DNA of 64,000 nucleotides from Strongylocentrotus droebachiensis (taxonomy: Eukaryota > Echinodermata > Echinoidea > Camarodonta > Strongylocentrotidae). Positions 12,241 through 26,800 of the stretch are shown here, piece by piece. The notes under the pieces were generated by a model. That model was not told where the DNA came from. It made no database searches and saw nothing but the letters and a program-made list of their open reading frames with translations. Location of the stretch: assembly GCA_035222895.1 (NCBI GenBank), contig JAVYIG010000889.1:124001-188000 (forward strand). Direction: 5' to 3'. The translations under genes and the position numbers were made by a program. Position 1 is the first letter of the stretch. Each line of letters begins with the position of its first letter.

Positions 12241-13210
12241 CATATAATAATAATAATAATAATAAAAACGTTACTTATAAAGCGCTTACCACCGAAGTCT
12301 CTAAGCGCTATACACACAAAATAGACTGATATACAATTACCGTACATCTTATACAAAACTAAAATTGCAAATAAACCTACAAATTACAATACATATGGAA
12401 TACACATCAAAGTGAACAGAGTTAATTAATCATCGAACGCAATTTTAATAAATGTGTCTTGAGACTAGTTTTGAATAGGTTAACGGTTTGACAGTTTTTT
12501 ACATTTAAAGGTAATCTGTTCCAAAGTTCAGCAGAAGCTTTGCGAAAGGAGCGATTACCATAAAAGACAGTTGACACAGAAGTAGATACGAGGTTTAATT
12601 GTGAAGATGACCGTAAATTGCGTGAGGGTTTGTATTCTTCGATTAATTTTTGCAGATAAATTGGTGCCAATTCATGAATGCATTTATAAGTTAAAACTAA
12701 GATTTTGTACATAATGCGGTACGTCACCGGCAACCAATGCAATTCGCGAAGTACTGGGGTGATGTGTTCACAAGAACGCGTGCGTGTTACAAGCCTGGCA
12801 GCAGAGTTTTGGATTCTCTGGAGTTTTGCAATGTGCGAGTCCGGAAGGCCATAAAGAAGGCTATTGCATTGATCAAGCGGCATGTAATAAATGCATGTAT
12901 AAGCGTTTCGGTAGATTTTTTATCAAGAAAATTTCTAATACGACCTATCTTGTACAAGGCATATGAAGCTGAGCGACAAATATTTTTTATAATCATCCAT
13001 CCTAAGATCATTTTCAAAGATGACACCAAGGTTACGTGCACTTTTGACAGGTTGTATCGGAACATTAGCAATTTCGACAGATGGTAAATGGGAGGACTTT
13101 CTGAATCGAGATGTTACATGTATAACCTCAGTTTTATCCTCATTTAACTTCAAATCATTAGCAGTGGACCAAGCTTTGATATCATTTATACATCTTTCAA
13201 TCTGAATAAT
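12241..13210 (-). mobile_element. 3' fragment of a CR1/L2-like non-LTR retrotransposon
   Basis: Three overlapping or adjacent minus-strand frames encode the C-terminal half of a LINE reverse transcriptase: a KLNEDKTEVIHV block, an AxLxAFxTCRL-type block, and the hallmark LHWLPVTYRIMYKILVLTYK with an AELWNRLP end. Frame shifts between 13153, 13071 and 12883 show decay. The 3' end is a (TTATTA)n tail at 12246-12264 preceded by GTAAGCGCTTTATAAGTAAC. The 5' end is truncated near 13210. Related 3' sequence is at 20838-20915. Confidence 0.85.
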
Positions 13211-14547
13211 AGAAATTCTATATTCTCCAGATTGAAGTCCCCCTTATGTCATATGGATAAAAAACAATTGTAATTCCAAGGTATTTGTGGACTTTCCACT
13301 TAGAGAGTGAGAGAAAACCTTAGGCGTTAAAAAAAGAAAGATGTTGTATTGCCCTTTGCGACCGCGACCCAACAATCTTTAAAGGTGAACTTCAAAGAAA
13401 ATCACAAATATGTCAACTAATGTATCACTAGAAACTGGTAAGCTAACAGATAGCCATCGTACAAGTTTTAGGTCAACTACATATCGGGTGATTTATAAAA
13501 ATACAAATACAACCACCTCCAGTAGCAGCTGGGATATGCGAGAGATTCGCCGGAAAAATAACGATGTTTTTAATGACGTCACTATATGGACCAACACTGC
13601 CCAAGCAGACGACATCCCATAGAGAATGAACATAATTGCAAAGCTATTATTTCTCAAATTATAATGAGTTTAGTGTATATAAATGTAATGGCATGTCAAA
13701 CCATTCAAAGGGGGATATGACCCGATTCCGATAACTAAAATCGTTTGCTTGTAAATACACAGGATATGTGTTAATTAACGATCAAAGAAACCAGACTTCC
13801 AAATTGAAAACCCCCCGGAATGATATCCGGACGGCATTTGTTCCCTCTTGAAACGCCGAACATACCGCGCTGTGTGCAGCTGAATATTCAATACCGTCTT
13901 ATTTTGTTTACAAGCGACAAATTCCTTTATTTTTGTATCGCTGCATTTGTCATCAAAATAAAACCGTGTGCGGGGTTTAGAGTGAGGCAATAGATTATAA
14001 TTTTAGCCTGACGGTAGTGAAGTAAGAGAAAGAACTCAAGAGAAGATGTAAACACAGGCACTGAAAATGTGTGTGATGTCATGGGACATCGTCTGCTTGT
14101 GCAAATCGTGTCCATACAGTGATCTCACACATCTCAGCAGCATTCGGAGAGCTCTTCAGGTGCTATGCCGGGGCTGTATTTAAGCGTTTTGTAATTTATA
14201 ATAATCATTACTTTGAATGTTTCCAAGCATTGAATTTTGATAACCTCGTCGAATCAAAGTTTCAACTTTGCAATAATGAAAATAAAGTTAGTTTTTAAAA
14301 TCAATGAATATCTACTTTAAGAATATATTTTTTCCTTCAATAATGAATTATAAAGAAATTATAAATTCTGTAGATTTGTGACCATGAATACGTCCCTTGA
14401 GAGATAAATGCCATTTTAAGGTTAGGTTTGGTGCTAGGGTTAGGGTTTTAGGTCAGGTTTAGTGTTAGGGTTTATAGAACTAGGTATACAGTGTAGTGTT
14501 GAGTCCAGAGTTGAAGGTAGGTGTTTGAAGGAAATTATCATAAGAGT
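13211..14547. other. Anonymous DNA between convergent SNAPC3 and EIF2B5
   Basis: No exon recognised on either strand. 14418-14475 holds degenerate telomere-like units (TTAGGGT, TTAGGTT). This interval should hold the missing 3' exons of both flanking genes but I could not find them. Confidence 0.5.
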
Positions 14548-14870
14548 AATAAGCGAGTTCGTAAATAGCTCTGGAACGTATGACCCCAAAATATCCACAG
14601 ATCTTAGACACGATGGATACTTCCCACCTGTGCATTATAGAATAATCACTGCCAAAGTGATGGAGGTGCTTCATGAATACCTTTTGTTTGCCTATGGAAA
14701 AGAATACTTCCACCTGTGTATCAGATAAATGTACTGTTGGTGCATGAATGAATACTGAATACATAACTTTCATGAGCACGATCCGAGTATTCGTCTCAAT
14801 GGTTTTACAATTTGGGTACGAATGACCTTTATCTGCCCACGCGCAAATCCTAATTACGAACTTGCTTATT
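14548..14870. mobile_element. MITE, TIR AATAAGCGAGTTCGTAA, copy 1
   Basis: A 323 bp element with terminal inverted repeats AATAAGC(G/A)AGTTCGTAA. Compared with the copies at 38190-38513 and 41966-42289 it lies in opposite internal orientation. Its right terminal repeat contains the stop codon of the EIF2B5 frame (14866-14868, minus strand). The ORFs on both strands are not constrained across copies. Confidence 0.85.
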
Positions 14871-17800
14871 GTTGCAAGAGCAGGTGTCGTGCAACACACT
14901 GTATTTTTGACCTGGGACTGACCTTTGACCTGACGTCACCTCTTCTTGTATCTGCATCCTGGTCCATTTTGCTGTACCATTTTAGGATGACCTCTTCAGA
15001 AAGGATATCTGCATCATAGAGGTGGTGTACAAGCTTGGCAAAGATGGCCGCCGTAGACTCATTCACCATGCTGTACTCCTACAGAGATTAGCACACACAG
15101 ATAAGACAGTGAGAGGTGAAAGATAAAAGTTCAAACAAACTGCATTTAATACTGCAAAATATGGTTTAATCTTTTTTCAAATACAATGATCAAAGTCAAA
15201 GATTTTCATTGTTTTGTGAGGAAATCTCTAACTGCTGCATGTCTTGGGTGTAATTTATGGCATTAACAAACATGTATATTATGTATTGACATGCCTGCCA
15301 ACCTTTTAAAGCAAAAATTAGAAATCCCTCAAGGAAAAATCAGGAACATAGTCATTTTGTATACCTTTTACACAGAAGTTTTCACAAAAAGAGAGGAATG
15401 TAGGATTCATAAGTGAATGCCTCAAAGGTGGTATATTTCCTCCAAAATAGGAATGGTTGGCAGCTATGTATCGAGAATACATTTCAAATGCAGTGCTCCA
15501 CGCAACATGTGTTCCTGGGACAGTTTCCTCAGGCTTCATTTGAAAAAGACATAGGGTATTAAGGGATGGGGTACGTTGCCATGGGTTTAAAAGGTACTAG
15601 ATAACTTTGCCTCTGATTCTAAACAAAATCCTGGATTTAGCTCATGCCGCAATCATAGTTGTTAAACGATGCCTTTAAGTTAGGTTTAGGGTTACGTTTA
15701 AGGTTTAGGTATATGTTTGATCCCGGGTTGAGGTTAAAAATTTTGTTTGTCTATGAAATTGACTGTGGGACGTGTGTCACAGGAGCATGTGCCATATAAC
15801 CTTCAAATGCAAGGACTAATAAAATAAAAAATTAAAGAGAATATCCTTCTGTTCAGAGCCAGAAGGGTGTTATCTCTGTGTATTATATGCTTATTTATTT
15901 ATTCATTTATTTAGTATTATTCGAAAAGGGAAGCCCGTCGGTACTTAAAATACTGTTATACTTGGGGGACCTGCATAACGTAAACAATACAGGAGACATA
16001 CATGTACATATATTCATTATTGGTTACAAGTTGAAATAATAATCAGGATTTTAATCATGATTTAATGCCCTTCTGGCTCTCAGCACAAAGAAAATAAATA
16101 TTCAAGTACAAAGAAATTCCAAGGTAAACACAAATTATTTTGGAATTCATTTTCTTTTAAAGCCAGTCAGAAAAGTAGCCTTACCTCAAGAGCGTTGAGA
16201 CAATCCTTTTGTGATTCAGCACCTTTGATGTAATTACTGAAGAGTGGTTTTAATCTCACAAACAGCTGCAGATAAAGATATATACACATAGTTTTAATGA
16301 CCTTTAAGTAATGAGAATACTTTTACACTTTCAATAAAGACTTTGTACAGACTTATTGTTTTGATTCAGATTAGGTTGGCCCGCCATTAAAATCAATCAA
16401 ATAAATTTTCATTGAAAGAGGAATCAGTTCATTAGTAACAATGTTGAAATTAAAACAATGACATGGACCCTATTATTCCAATACTCATGACTAAATTTAT
16501 TTATTGACATATGCTTTCGACATCTGCTGGAGTCCTCCTTCTTTACATAATACAGGTCCTGATATTCAAATAACTATAACTGTCATGCTCAGTGTCTTGA
16601 CATACCATTATGACTGCTGCTAAAAGCAGTTGTGAAAACATCAGCTCTGTTAGTACAATAACTACATGTAGACAAGGGCGTCGGTAGACCTTTTTGCCGT
16701 TTCTTTTGTTTCCTTTTCTTTTTTTTCCTCTTCCCTCCCCTCCCCTCCCCTCCCCTCCCCTCCCCTCCCCTCCCCTCCCCTCCCCCCTTCCCTTCCCCTC
16801 TCATTTTTCCCCTCCCCAGACGCAGCACAATTTTACCGACAATATCCTGACAGGTGGGGGGGGGGGGGGGGGGGGGGGGGGGGTTGTCGCACCCTCCACG
16901 CCCCCCCCCCCCCCCCTTTTAGCGACGCCCCTGCATGTAGATGTATGGTCTTTACACTCACTGCATTGACATACCTTCTTGACTGCTAACAGAATCTGTT
17001 GTGACGACAGGGGACCCGACGCTTTCAGATGAGGCATCTCCAGGATGGCTTTCATGACGAGGGGTATGAGCTCATGCATGGCAATGTTGTAGGCGTACTT
17101 TGAGGAGTTGATCTCCAGGATCAGGTTATCCACCTTGATGTTCTCCTCTATCGTTCGCTGGAGACTGTCAAGTACCTCACTGTAAAACACTGTAAAAGTA
17201 AAATGATGAAATTATGTCAGAAAGACAATCGTTGCGTTTCCTAAAGACTAAAGAGGTAATTGATGAAAACAGTGTGCTGCCTCATGACTATGCTATCCAA
17301 AACATGAGCTTCAAATATTACTTCTATAAGGAGATATTACATGTTTAAATCAGGGATGATAGTGAGAGTTAAAAACAAAATAGGTTTTATTAAGAGTATT
17401 TTTTTTAAGTTTTAGAAATCATGAAAAAACAGAACCTCATCTTCCTAATTTTAAACAGGATTTACATTGATATCTGGGACTATCCATTTTTGGAGAAGAA
17501 AAAAATCTAAACAAATCAACAACAACAAATATAGGGAAAAAGTCAACAACAAAATCAGTAAACCGATTTAAATTAAGAAATTATCAGGCTTAATAAATAC
17601 ACTATCACCCCTATAAATAGAGAAGCAACTTGTGAGTATTTTATGTTTGAAATATGCAATGAGTGTTTTATTTGTACAAATGATCAATTCAGCCATTGGG
17701 CTGTGACACATGTTTTTTTAATAAACCTTGATTCAATGATTCATGACAGTCAACACGTCTGTGCACACTAAGTTATCACATATTTTCCTTTTACTTCTGG

Positions 17801-20800
17801 AAACTGTTTAAGGGAAAGTCCACCCTAATATTAAGTTGGTTTTAATCAAAGCAGAGATAAAAAAAAAAACAAGAGAAAATCAACTTGTGAGTAGAACAGT
17901 CAACCCGTCTGTGTACACCTGCACAGAATGACCCATGTATGGGGTTTTAAGTTATCACATATTTTCTTCTAACCTCTGAAAATTGTTGAAGGGAAAGCCT
18001 ACCCTAATAGTAAGTTGGTTTTTATCAAAGCCGAGATATAAACAAAAAAATCTTTGATAGTAGGCAAGTGGTTGTGATAACCCAGATCCTCTCCTAATGC
18101 AAATTTTGGCTCAGGGAAAACAGTAATGTGGAACCCATACAGATGGTGCTCTTTCTATGCAGCAGTTGTTAGAGCAGGTTTAGGAGGCAAAACAGATTCA
18201 ATCTTCAAATTCCTTTTTTTTTTCGTCTAGATGAAATAACAAATAAAGAGTAAGCTTATTTTTCTTACATTTTGTATCATCTGGGGGTGGTGATGCTGGA
18301 GGCGAGAGCCCTTCATCATCCAGATCATCATCGGATTCCTCGCTTTCCTCCTCCTCCTCCTCTTCTCCTTCTGGTGTAAGATTTAAGCCTAGGGCAAAAG
18401 TTGATTTTGAACAATATTCCAGTACCATTAGAATAATAATCATCTGCTTGGAGCCAAAATGACAATGACTCTATGTAAAAGTTATGTTCCCTCAGCATAC
18501 CCTGTGTCCTATTGGTACACCATGTGCATTTGCCCAGATACATTTGAAGAAAGCCAGAATTTGGAGTCTCTACAGCCTCACGTCTTCTATAATTTTTGAT
18601 ATAACATTTCTGAATCGTCAATTGTCGGTAACCCCTACAAACAAATCAAAAGTGCCATATGAAAAATCATGAAGCTATTATTCTAAACCCCTTTCATATA
18701 TGCAAATATCAAACATACTGGGCTCCATCATTACAAGATGCTCAACCTTTACGCCAAGCTTTTTCACTTTTTTTTCTCACCTTTTAGCACTCTGTGATTG
18801 AGATTTGCACACTGAAAATCTCCCCAAATAAGGAGATGCACAATAACAAATGACACTTCATGGCATAGTGGCTACAAATTATATCCTCAGTCCCATTCTA
18901 TCACAATCACGTAAGCTTTTAATCATACTGGACTACATGATGACCATCCAAGCTAAAGAAAAAACTGAATGCCCCTGAATTTACAGAGTTACATGTACAA
19001 CTCACTGAGCATCTGCTGCACCAACTCATCATCATCATCCTCATCGGTATCCAGCTTCCAGACGTACCCCTCCCCCTCCTCCCCCACCAGCCCCCTGTCG
19101 ACCGATGCCTCATCGATGGGCCCCATCCCCGGTGTTTCCCCCTCCCTGGGGGAAGTGTCCTGGAAGTCATCCCCATCCTCTCCCTGAGCTGAGGGAGGGA
19201 TTCTGGTGAGGAGGGTGCCTGATGGGAGAGTCACGTGTGGCCCAACTTTCACCTAAAGAAATGAAGAACAAAATAGATAATGGTCATAAAACTCCATTTA
19301 ATTTAATTCACTCTATTTTCACATTTGAATAAAAAGAAAGTGTTTCTTCAAATTCAAATTATTTTTAAGGGGGCTTAATACTACTTTCTTTTCACAGAAC
19401 AAGAGGACAGTGTAATTAATAGGGAAAATAGTTGTCTTGCCAACAGATAAATGAGACCTTTAGAATCAAACATTTGAAAATTAAAGAATCAAATATTTAA
19501 CAATCAAAACATTTTTACGGCTATGACTTCAAAATCATGTTAGGGACAGCAAGCAAAATTGACACTAGTTGACATATTTCTCAAAAGACTGAACAAAAAC
19601 AAAATTCATTGATACTTACCCCAAATGAAAGGACACAGCCATTTTTAATAGTAACTTCCGACTTTACATGTACGTTGTCACACAATAGCGCCATATTGAT
19701 ATGACAGTTAGTTTCAATCGTCACATTATCCCAAATGTAAGCATTCTCAAGTACTACGTTGTCGCCTGGAGAAAAGAAAGAAAAATAAAATTGGAATGAC
19801 GTTAAATAGGATTGTCTGGGAATCGGTCAGTGAAATCGTCAATGGCATATTAGTCACTGAGACTGGTTGTGCCCAAGACACAAATAGTTGCTTCAGGAGA
19901 TCTAGGTCCTTTGCTAAGGTTGCATTTTATCCATTGAACTATCTTCCTTTATATTTGAAAAAGTTGGAATCTACAGAACAGTTTACATTTTAAAAAATCA
20001 ACTGAAAACACATATCTTGATCTCATTAGTTCAATAAACTGTGGATTATCTCTTGACTTATTTCACTTATTATTGTACCTTTCAATTATCAAAGTTTGTT
20101 ATAACCTTTTCAAGACAGGTTCACGTTTACCCGGTAGGCCTAAATTGAGCACATACTGTTCTTCAAATTGGCCAAAATTACATTTTTCAAAGTCGAAAAA
20201 TTGAAAATATGTCCAATTGTAATTGAAAAGGATGATTTTGAATCTCTCATAGTGTTGCCAATTTAAGTATTTTAATGTTTATTTTCCTTTTATAAATTTC
20301 TAGCTTCAAACACTATAAAGTCAAGGAACAAAAATGGATGCAGTGCGTGCAGACATTTGTGCCCTTTCTACTCACGCATCTTGCATATTTTTAAGGCTCT
20401 GAATCTCTAGATATTGTGGAATGATTGTCACAAAAGTGGGAATTGTAGGTTACCCTTGGCTAGTGTTAAAACCCTGCATGTAAAATAATCTAAATCACAA
20501 ATTTTACAGCCTCTTGTGTTAAATGGTGTTATAGGTCTTTTATTGAGACACTGTATATACCCAGCACAGCACCTATATCAGTACAAGAACACACCCGACA
20601 CTGGCCTGTACTTTATAGCGAAAAAGAAGATCTTACTTACCGATCTTACAGTTTCTTCCTATTACTGAATGTGTAACTCGGGTGTTAACACCTATATGAC
20701 TGCCTGGACCAATGACTACGTCTTCTTCTAGAACGCAGTCTCTGTATAAAGGTAAACAAATATAATAAAATACAATACTAAATCAATTTTTATTTTTTGA

Positions 20801-23800
20801 CGTTTGCTCATTTGCAAATTAAAAAAAAAACATGGGATAATAATAACAATAATACTAAGCTTTTATATAGCGCAAATTACAATTAAGTCTCTAAGCGCTT
20901 CCAAAATTGGACATTATTACCCTGGCTTAAGCTGTGCTGCCATTACGGAACTCTAGCATTTCAAGGAATTAACTCCTGCCAGGTACCAGGAATGTTTTTA
21001 AAACAAATGAAAATTGTCAGTAAAAATTTATTTTCATCATGATGGTGAATTCTTTATCGACCCTTATTATGTACAGTGTAATTAAAATACTTTGCTGAAG
21101 TATTTTTCCTCACTCTTAGAATCTCTCATCTGAGAAATAGATGGGATATTTAGTAAGAGAGTGTCATAATCATTACAATACATACAGTAAGGGTGGTATT
21201 CTCGAAAGCGGACTAACTTTAGTCCATGGTTTAATCCTCCGACTAAGTATGGAACGCCAAGTGTCCATATGAATATATTTTTATATATCCATTAAAGACC
21301 ATCTGCACTAGTTTGGCCAGGGGGATTAGATCTCCCTGCAAGGTCACTGACAGGTGGTTATCTCATCAAATCAGCTCTCAATTAACATAAGAAAAAAAAG
21401 GATCATAGGGGACCAACAGGCACCGATTAGGCATTGTTTGCTATATAGAGGGCGCAAGTAGCTATAAGTAGTGCAGGGGGGTTTAACCGGTTCTCAGAAT
21501 ATCGTGATTACAAGCTATTTTCATATACATGTATGACCCTTTGATCTTTGCCATCATGACCCCAAAATCTGATCAGTTCATTGGCTCTGCAAGTTACATG
21601 CATGTCTTGAGTTTGATTGTAATCTGTCCATCGGTTCTAATGATAATGCGCTCCCTGGTTTTTTGCATACAGGTACATAATGAGCCATGTGACCTTCGAC
21701 CTCGTGACACAAAAATCTAATCAGTTCATTGGCTCTGCACGATACATACATGACCCAAGTTTGGCAGGAATCCATCAATCGGTTCTTGAGATAACGCGAT
21801 CACGAGACGTACGGACGTACGGACAGACGTACGGACGGACGGACAACCCGAAAACATAATGCCTCCGGCTACTTCGTAACAGAGGCATAAAAATGATAAC
21901 AAAATCAAATGATCCATGATATGGTACTTTGTTCAATTTCCTCTGTATTTGTAACCTTTAATTTGTAAAGGGAAAACAGTTCTTATACTGAGAGCATTAC
22001 CCTGTTTTAATAAAAAGAAAAATGATAATATGATTGCAGGGCGCTCAGGGAGAACAGTATAAATACTGATGAGGCTACCCTGGGTAAACATTAACTAGGC
22101 GTTGTGGCGTGCACCTGTAATCCAGCTAAAAGTGGAAGTTACAAACTGATTCAGCCGAGGACGCAGGTTCGAAACAGAGTCACGTCTTTCGGATGGTGAC
22201 GTTTAAAGGTCAGTCCCCAGACGTAAATAATCAGATCTGATTGATACACGTCTGTAAAAACCCAATACACACACACTGGGTACCGGTAAACAAGACATAT
22301 TATTATTATTATCAATAAATAAATAAATAAATAAACAAAAGTCATGAATTCAATCTTACTTTTCTAAAGTGACATCCTTTGCTAGGTAAACGTTGTGCCT
22401 TGATAATGAATAAGGGAAGTTGCTGACAGAGAGGTTGTCGGGTACCATGGGAAAAGCCCATCTATGGATCACGTCCTTACTGTAAAACAAAAATAAGAAG
22501 AAAAAAAAGCATACGGTATTCAATTAAATTTATGCTTGGTTTTTCAATGTAGATAACCCACACAAGATGGAAGGAAGGAGGTACATGTATATGATGTGGC
22601 CCCTGGCAGATAGGTACAAAGACCATCTGCCAAATTGCCTACATTTAAACCACCACAATGCTGAATTAGAAGGAATATAGGTTTTTCACTGCAATAATGT
22701 TTTTGTTTTTTTAAACACTTCGCAATGTTCCACTATCTTCATGATAGTTTCAGAATAAATTATAAGTTTCTGACCTATTTACTAGTTAATTCTAAATGTT
22801 AAAAAACATATGAACAATTTAAAATCAACACAACTAAATTTAAAGATATATGTCCATGACAGTGACTTTCAATCCATGCCCTAAGGCTAAGCTTAAGCCC
22901 TAAGAAAAGGCATTCACAAACAGGTGTCTGGTGAAGGATATTGGTACCTCAAATGACTAGGTTTATGCAGCATTATACATATTTCAGCATAGAATGCCTC
23001 GTACAAAAGCAGACGTTCACAGCTTCACCTTATAAATGAGCAGTTTCATCATCATCACCTTTTTCAAATAAACAAATAAATATAATTAATTTCTAACCTG
23101 ATTGCATCATAGAGAGGAAGGTTGGTCATTGTGCCTGCATAGTCCTCTTTTATGATGTGCATGAACAACTTATTACCTTCAATCTGAAATCAAAGAAAAC
23201 ATCATCATATTTAAAGGGAGTGTAGCTTGGCAAATACTGGTTAACGACATCTACGTCTTCTTTTGGACAACTGCACGTAAACGAATGGACTTGATTAACG
23301 GTAGTCAGCGACTTAATCTCTACATGGTCGGCCTTCGCAAAACAGACCAAAGTTCACCTCACGCTTCGGTTTTGCATATGTTGCACACCCTTTTAAAAAA
23401 AGGCCACCCTGATATTAAATTGGTATTAATAAAAGCAGAAAAAGGATTAGAACCAACCAGTGCAAGTTTAACTATATCCCAAAATAAAATTGGAAAGTTA
23501 TGAATTTTTGAAGTTGTCATCAGTGAAACACAAATTGGCAACACTGTGACGTATCTTGAGAGCTCCTCTTCAATTTGCTGTGTACATAACATTTTATAAA
23601 AACTTTCTTTTCCTCATTTATTGATGACCGAATAGATATTTCATACAATGGTTGTATAGAAAGAAATTCTCAATAATTATATTTAGTGTGAATGTACATG
23701 TATGATTGAAACGGAAAATATAATTTGTTATGAAAAATTGTAATTTTTTTTTTACTTGGCAAATGGGAGGGGCGCTTGAAAGATGTATGAGTGTTTGATT

Positions 23801-26800
23801 GATCGCACCTTCAAAAATTTGATAACTATCTTTTATCAATATTTGCTCAAACATTCACCAACCTTTTTCTCTCATTTTTGTGCCTCTAATAAAACCAACT
23901 TAATATCAGGGTGGATTTCCCCTTTAACAATTTTGGTGTTGTATGAAGGAGTGTTCATATACACATTGCAGAAAATTCTGTCAAGTTAGACCTAGAATAC
24001 TTACTGTACCTAAATTACACAAACAGGTGCAAAACTGCTTAAAAATCTAGAATCCTCAATTATTTGTAACTCCTTTTGAAGAACAGATTTTGTTAGTGTC
24101 AGATTTGTTCATTTAAATTCACTATAATTCATAATAACACCAAACAGTTGCATAAATGCATTACAACCTAGAATCCTCACTTCTTTGTAAGTCTTTTTTA
24201 AGTGCAGGTTTATTTTTTTTGTCAGATTTGTTGATTTAAATTGAATTTAAATCATTTTATCTTTAATAAAAGTTTAGTTAATGTTAATTGATTTCACTTT
24301 GCTTCAATACAGTTCATTCCATTTCGGTTCCATATAAATCAGTGTGTTTAACTTTTGCTCCATTCAATTCCATTCAGTTTACTACATCTTAGATATTATG
24401 CATCAATAAGTTCATTGCATAAATCAATGCAATTCCTCTTATTCAATTCTACTCCATTCACTTCTGTTCCACTCAATTTCAATTGAGTTCTGGGGGTGGT
24501 TAAAAAAGATCCTAAGTTGAAAATTATCTCTAAGTTGGACTTAACAATTATGGAAAGCCGTTAGCATCCTTGAAAATATTTTGTATAAAATATAAGTTAT
24601 ATTAAAAGGCATAAAATGTTGATTCAAATCATTCATATTTTCTACTATCATGGGAGATTTCATGTTCTTGATGTGGAATTTATGAAAAGTCTAAAATACT
24701 CGAATTCTTGCTTTTAAATATATTTCATTATAAGGCTACAAATGGCTCTCCATAATATTTAAGTCCAACTTAGAGTTAAGTTTGACTTATAATCCTTGTG
24801 AAACACCCCCAGTTGAACTACTGACCTCTTCAGAAACCAAGACCCCCTTGATGAAATCGTCCATTGTCTGGTAATCAAAGTTATCCACAAAGAGCTCCGA
24901 GACCCTCGGTGAACAGATGCATATGTGTGTGTTGAGTAGATTATACCTTACATTCACCCGGCTGTTCTCTTTGAATAAACGCTGCAACAGCAATATTTAT
25001 GAAGAAAATAAAATAATCAAAAATAAAACAATCCACTTGTAATAGGTATAGCACACCAAAAATAATTACAACAAACACATGTTATTTGATGGTTGCAAAT
25101 GATCAAGCTTTATGAAAGCTTCAAAAAACAAAGAACAGAATTGAAATCGGTCAATGCGTTGTGATTTTATACCATTTTTTTGATATCGCAAAATTACCGA
25201 AAAACCTGCCAGAAATGGTCAAATTGTCAAAAATGGCATAATTCGACAAAGTTGACAACTTAATTCATCACTTTCTTGGACACAAATAATAAATTAAATT
25301 ATCAGACACTAAAATATCATCTTTATGGTAAAAAAAAAAAAGAAAATTCATATATCTATTACCGTTTTGAAAACAGAAGCCAACAAAATAAGTAATTTTT
25401 GCCATTTTTGCAAATCTGCAGATTAATATGCGCATATGTAATCAAATCAAAACCGAACATGATACATCAGTGAAACCTATGTATATCAGACAGGTTTGGA
25501 AATATATTTCATTTGTAATAAAATAAAATCAGGAATATTCATCAAATATGCAAATTAGGTCATTTCAGCTAATTATATATTCGCGCACTCATTATGCAAA
25601 TTAGGAAAGTCAAACTGTTCATTTTTGGGGCATTTTTTAAATCATATATTCATAGATCATATTTACACCAAATATTGACCTTAAATTCATAATATTTTTG
25701 CAATGCCAATACAATATGGCGATGGAAATTACTTGGATCACCGTCACAGCTATTTCCTCATGTGTTTCACAAATAATTCAGAAAAACCGATCATATGATA
25801 AGAATTTGTAGACTTTCAGCTACATCACAGTATATCTGCCTTTTTCAAAGATGTCAGATTTGAGGATTTATGACGATTTTCCGAGATACCATTCATCAGG
25901 CCATAACATTCCACAGGGACTGAATTTCAGAGTGGCAGAAACTTTAGTGACCCCAGTACAGTTGTGGCTACCTTGAGTGTAAATAACAAAATAATTTAAT
26001 GAGTGAAACACATGAGGATATTGCATTTTTGTAGGGGAGTTTTATACATTGAGGTGCATTTTTTTCACCACGCAGAATAGCAGCGCGAGTCAATGGGCGA
26101 TCAGCAGGCCATGTCACACATGGCTGAAAAGACAATATTCTAATTCAATAATTAACATATTTCCCACATGCCTATAACAATGAAACTACCTGTGTGAAAC
26201 TACACAGAATTGTAGTTAAAGGTATGCTTGAAATATATGTGAAATACAAATTCAAAAATATTGTTTAGTTTTTTTTTAAATACATTTACAAAAATTGCTA
26301 TTTCTACCAACTGACTGCTGTTGTGTGTGTGTGTTCGGGGGGCAGACTGTTTGCACAGGCAGTGTGATCACCCTACTTGTAATATGATAAATCATAGGAG
26401 TGTACACTACATTATTAGGCCCAAAAAAAGAAAAAACATGTTTAGCGACCTGCCTTTTGAAAAAAGGGAAGGAGGTCCTTTTATTTGCTTCAAAATGGCC
26501 ACTCGGCACATTTTCCATAGGCTGGAATTTTTTTCAAAAAAATTAGCAGTGTTTTTTCATCCAAAAAAAAGGAAGAGGGCGGGGACACTAAACATGATTT
26601 TTTTTGTTTTTTCGCTTTGTATGCATGAAAGTTGAGCTAAAATAATAGGAAAATAATGCCTCCGGCTACCCTGTAGCGGAGGCATAATAAACAAACAATA
26701 CTAAATATTAGGGGCATATACAGTCTGGATTTACTAAACAGCCAATGAGCCACTCTCAAAATGATTAAAAACCAAAAGACAGAGTCAATCATGCTGTATT

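Noticed and set aside
14480..14899. 139-codon minus-strand ORF and similar ORFs at 38346 and 42122
   Set aside because: They lie in copies of the AATAAGC-ended MITE. Frames are not maintained relative to each other and cross element boundaries.
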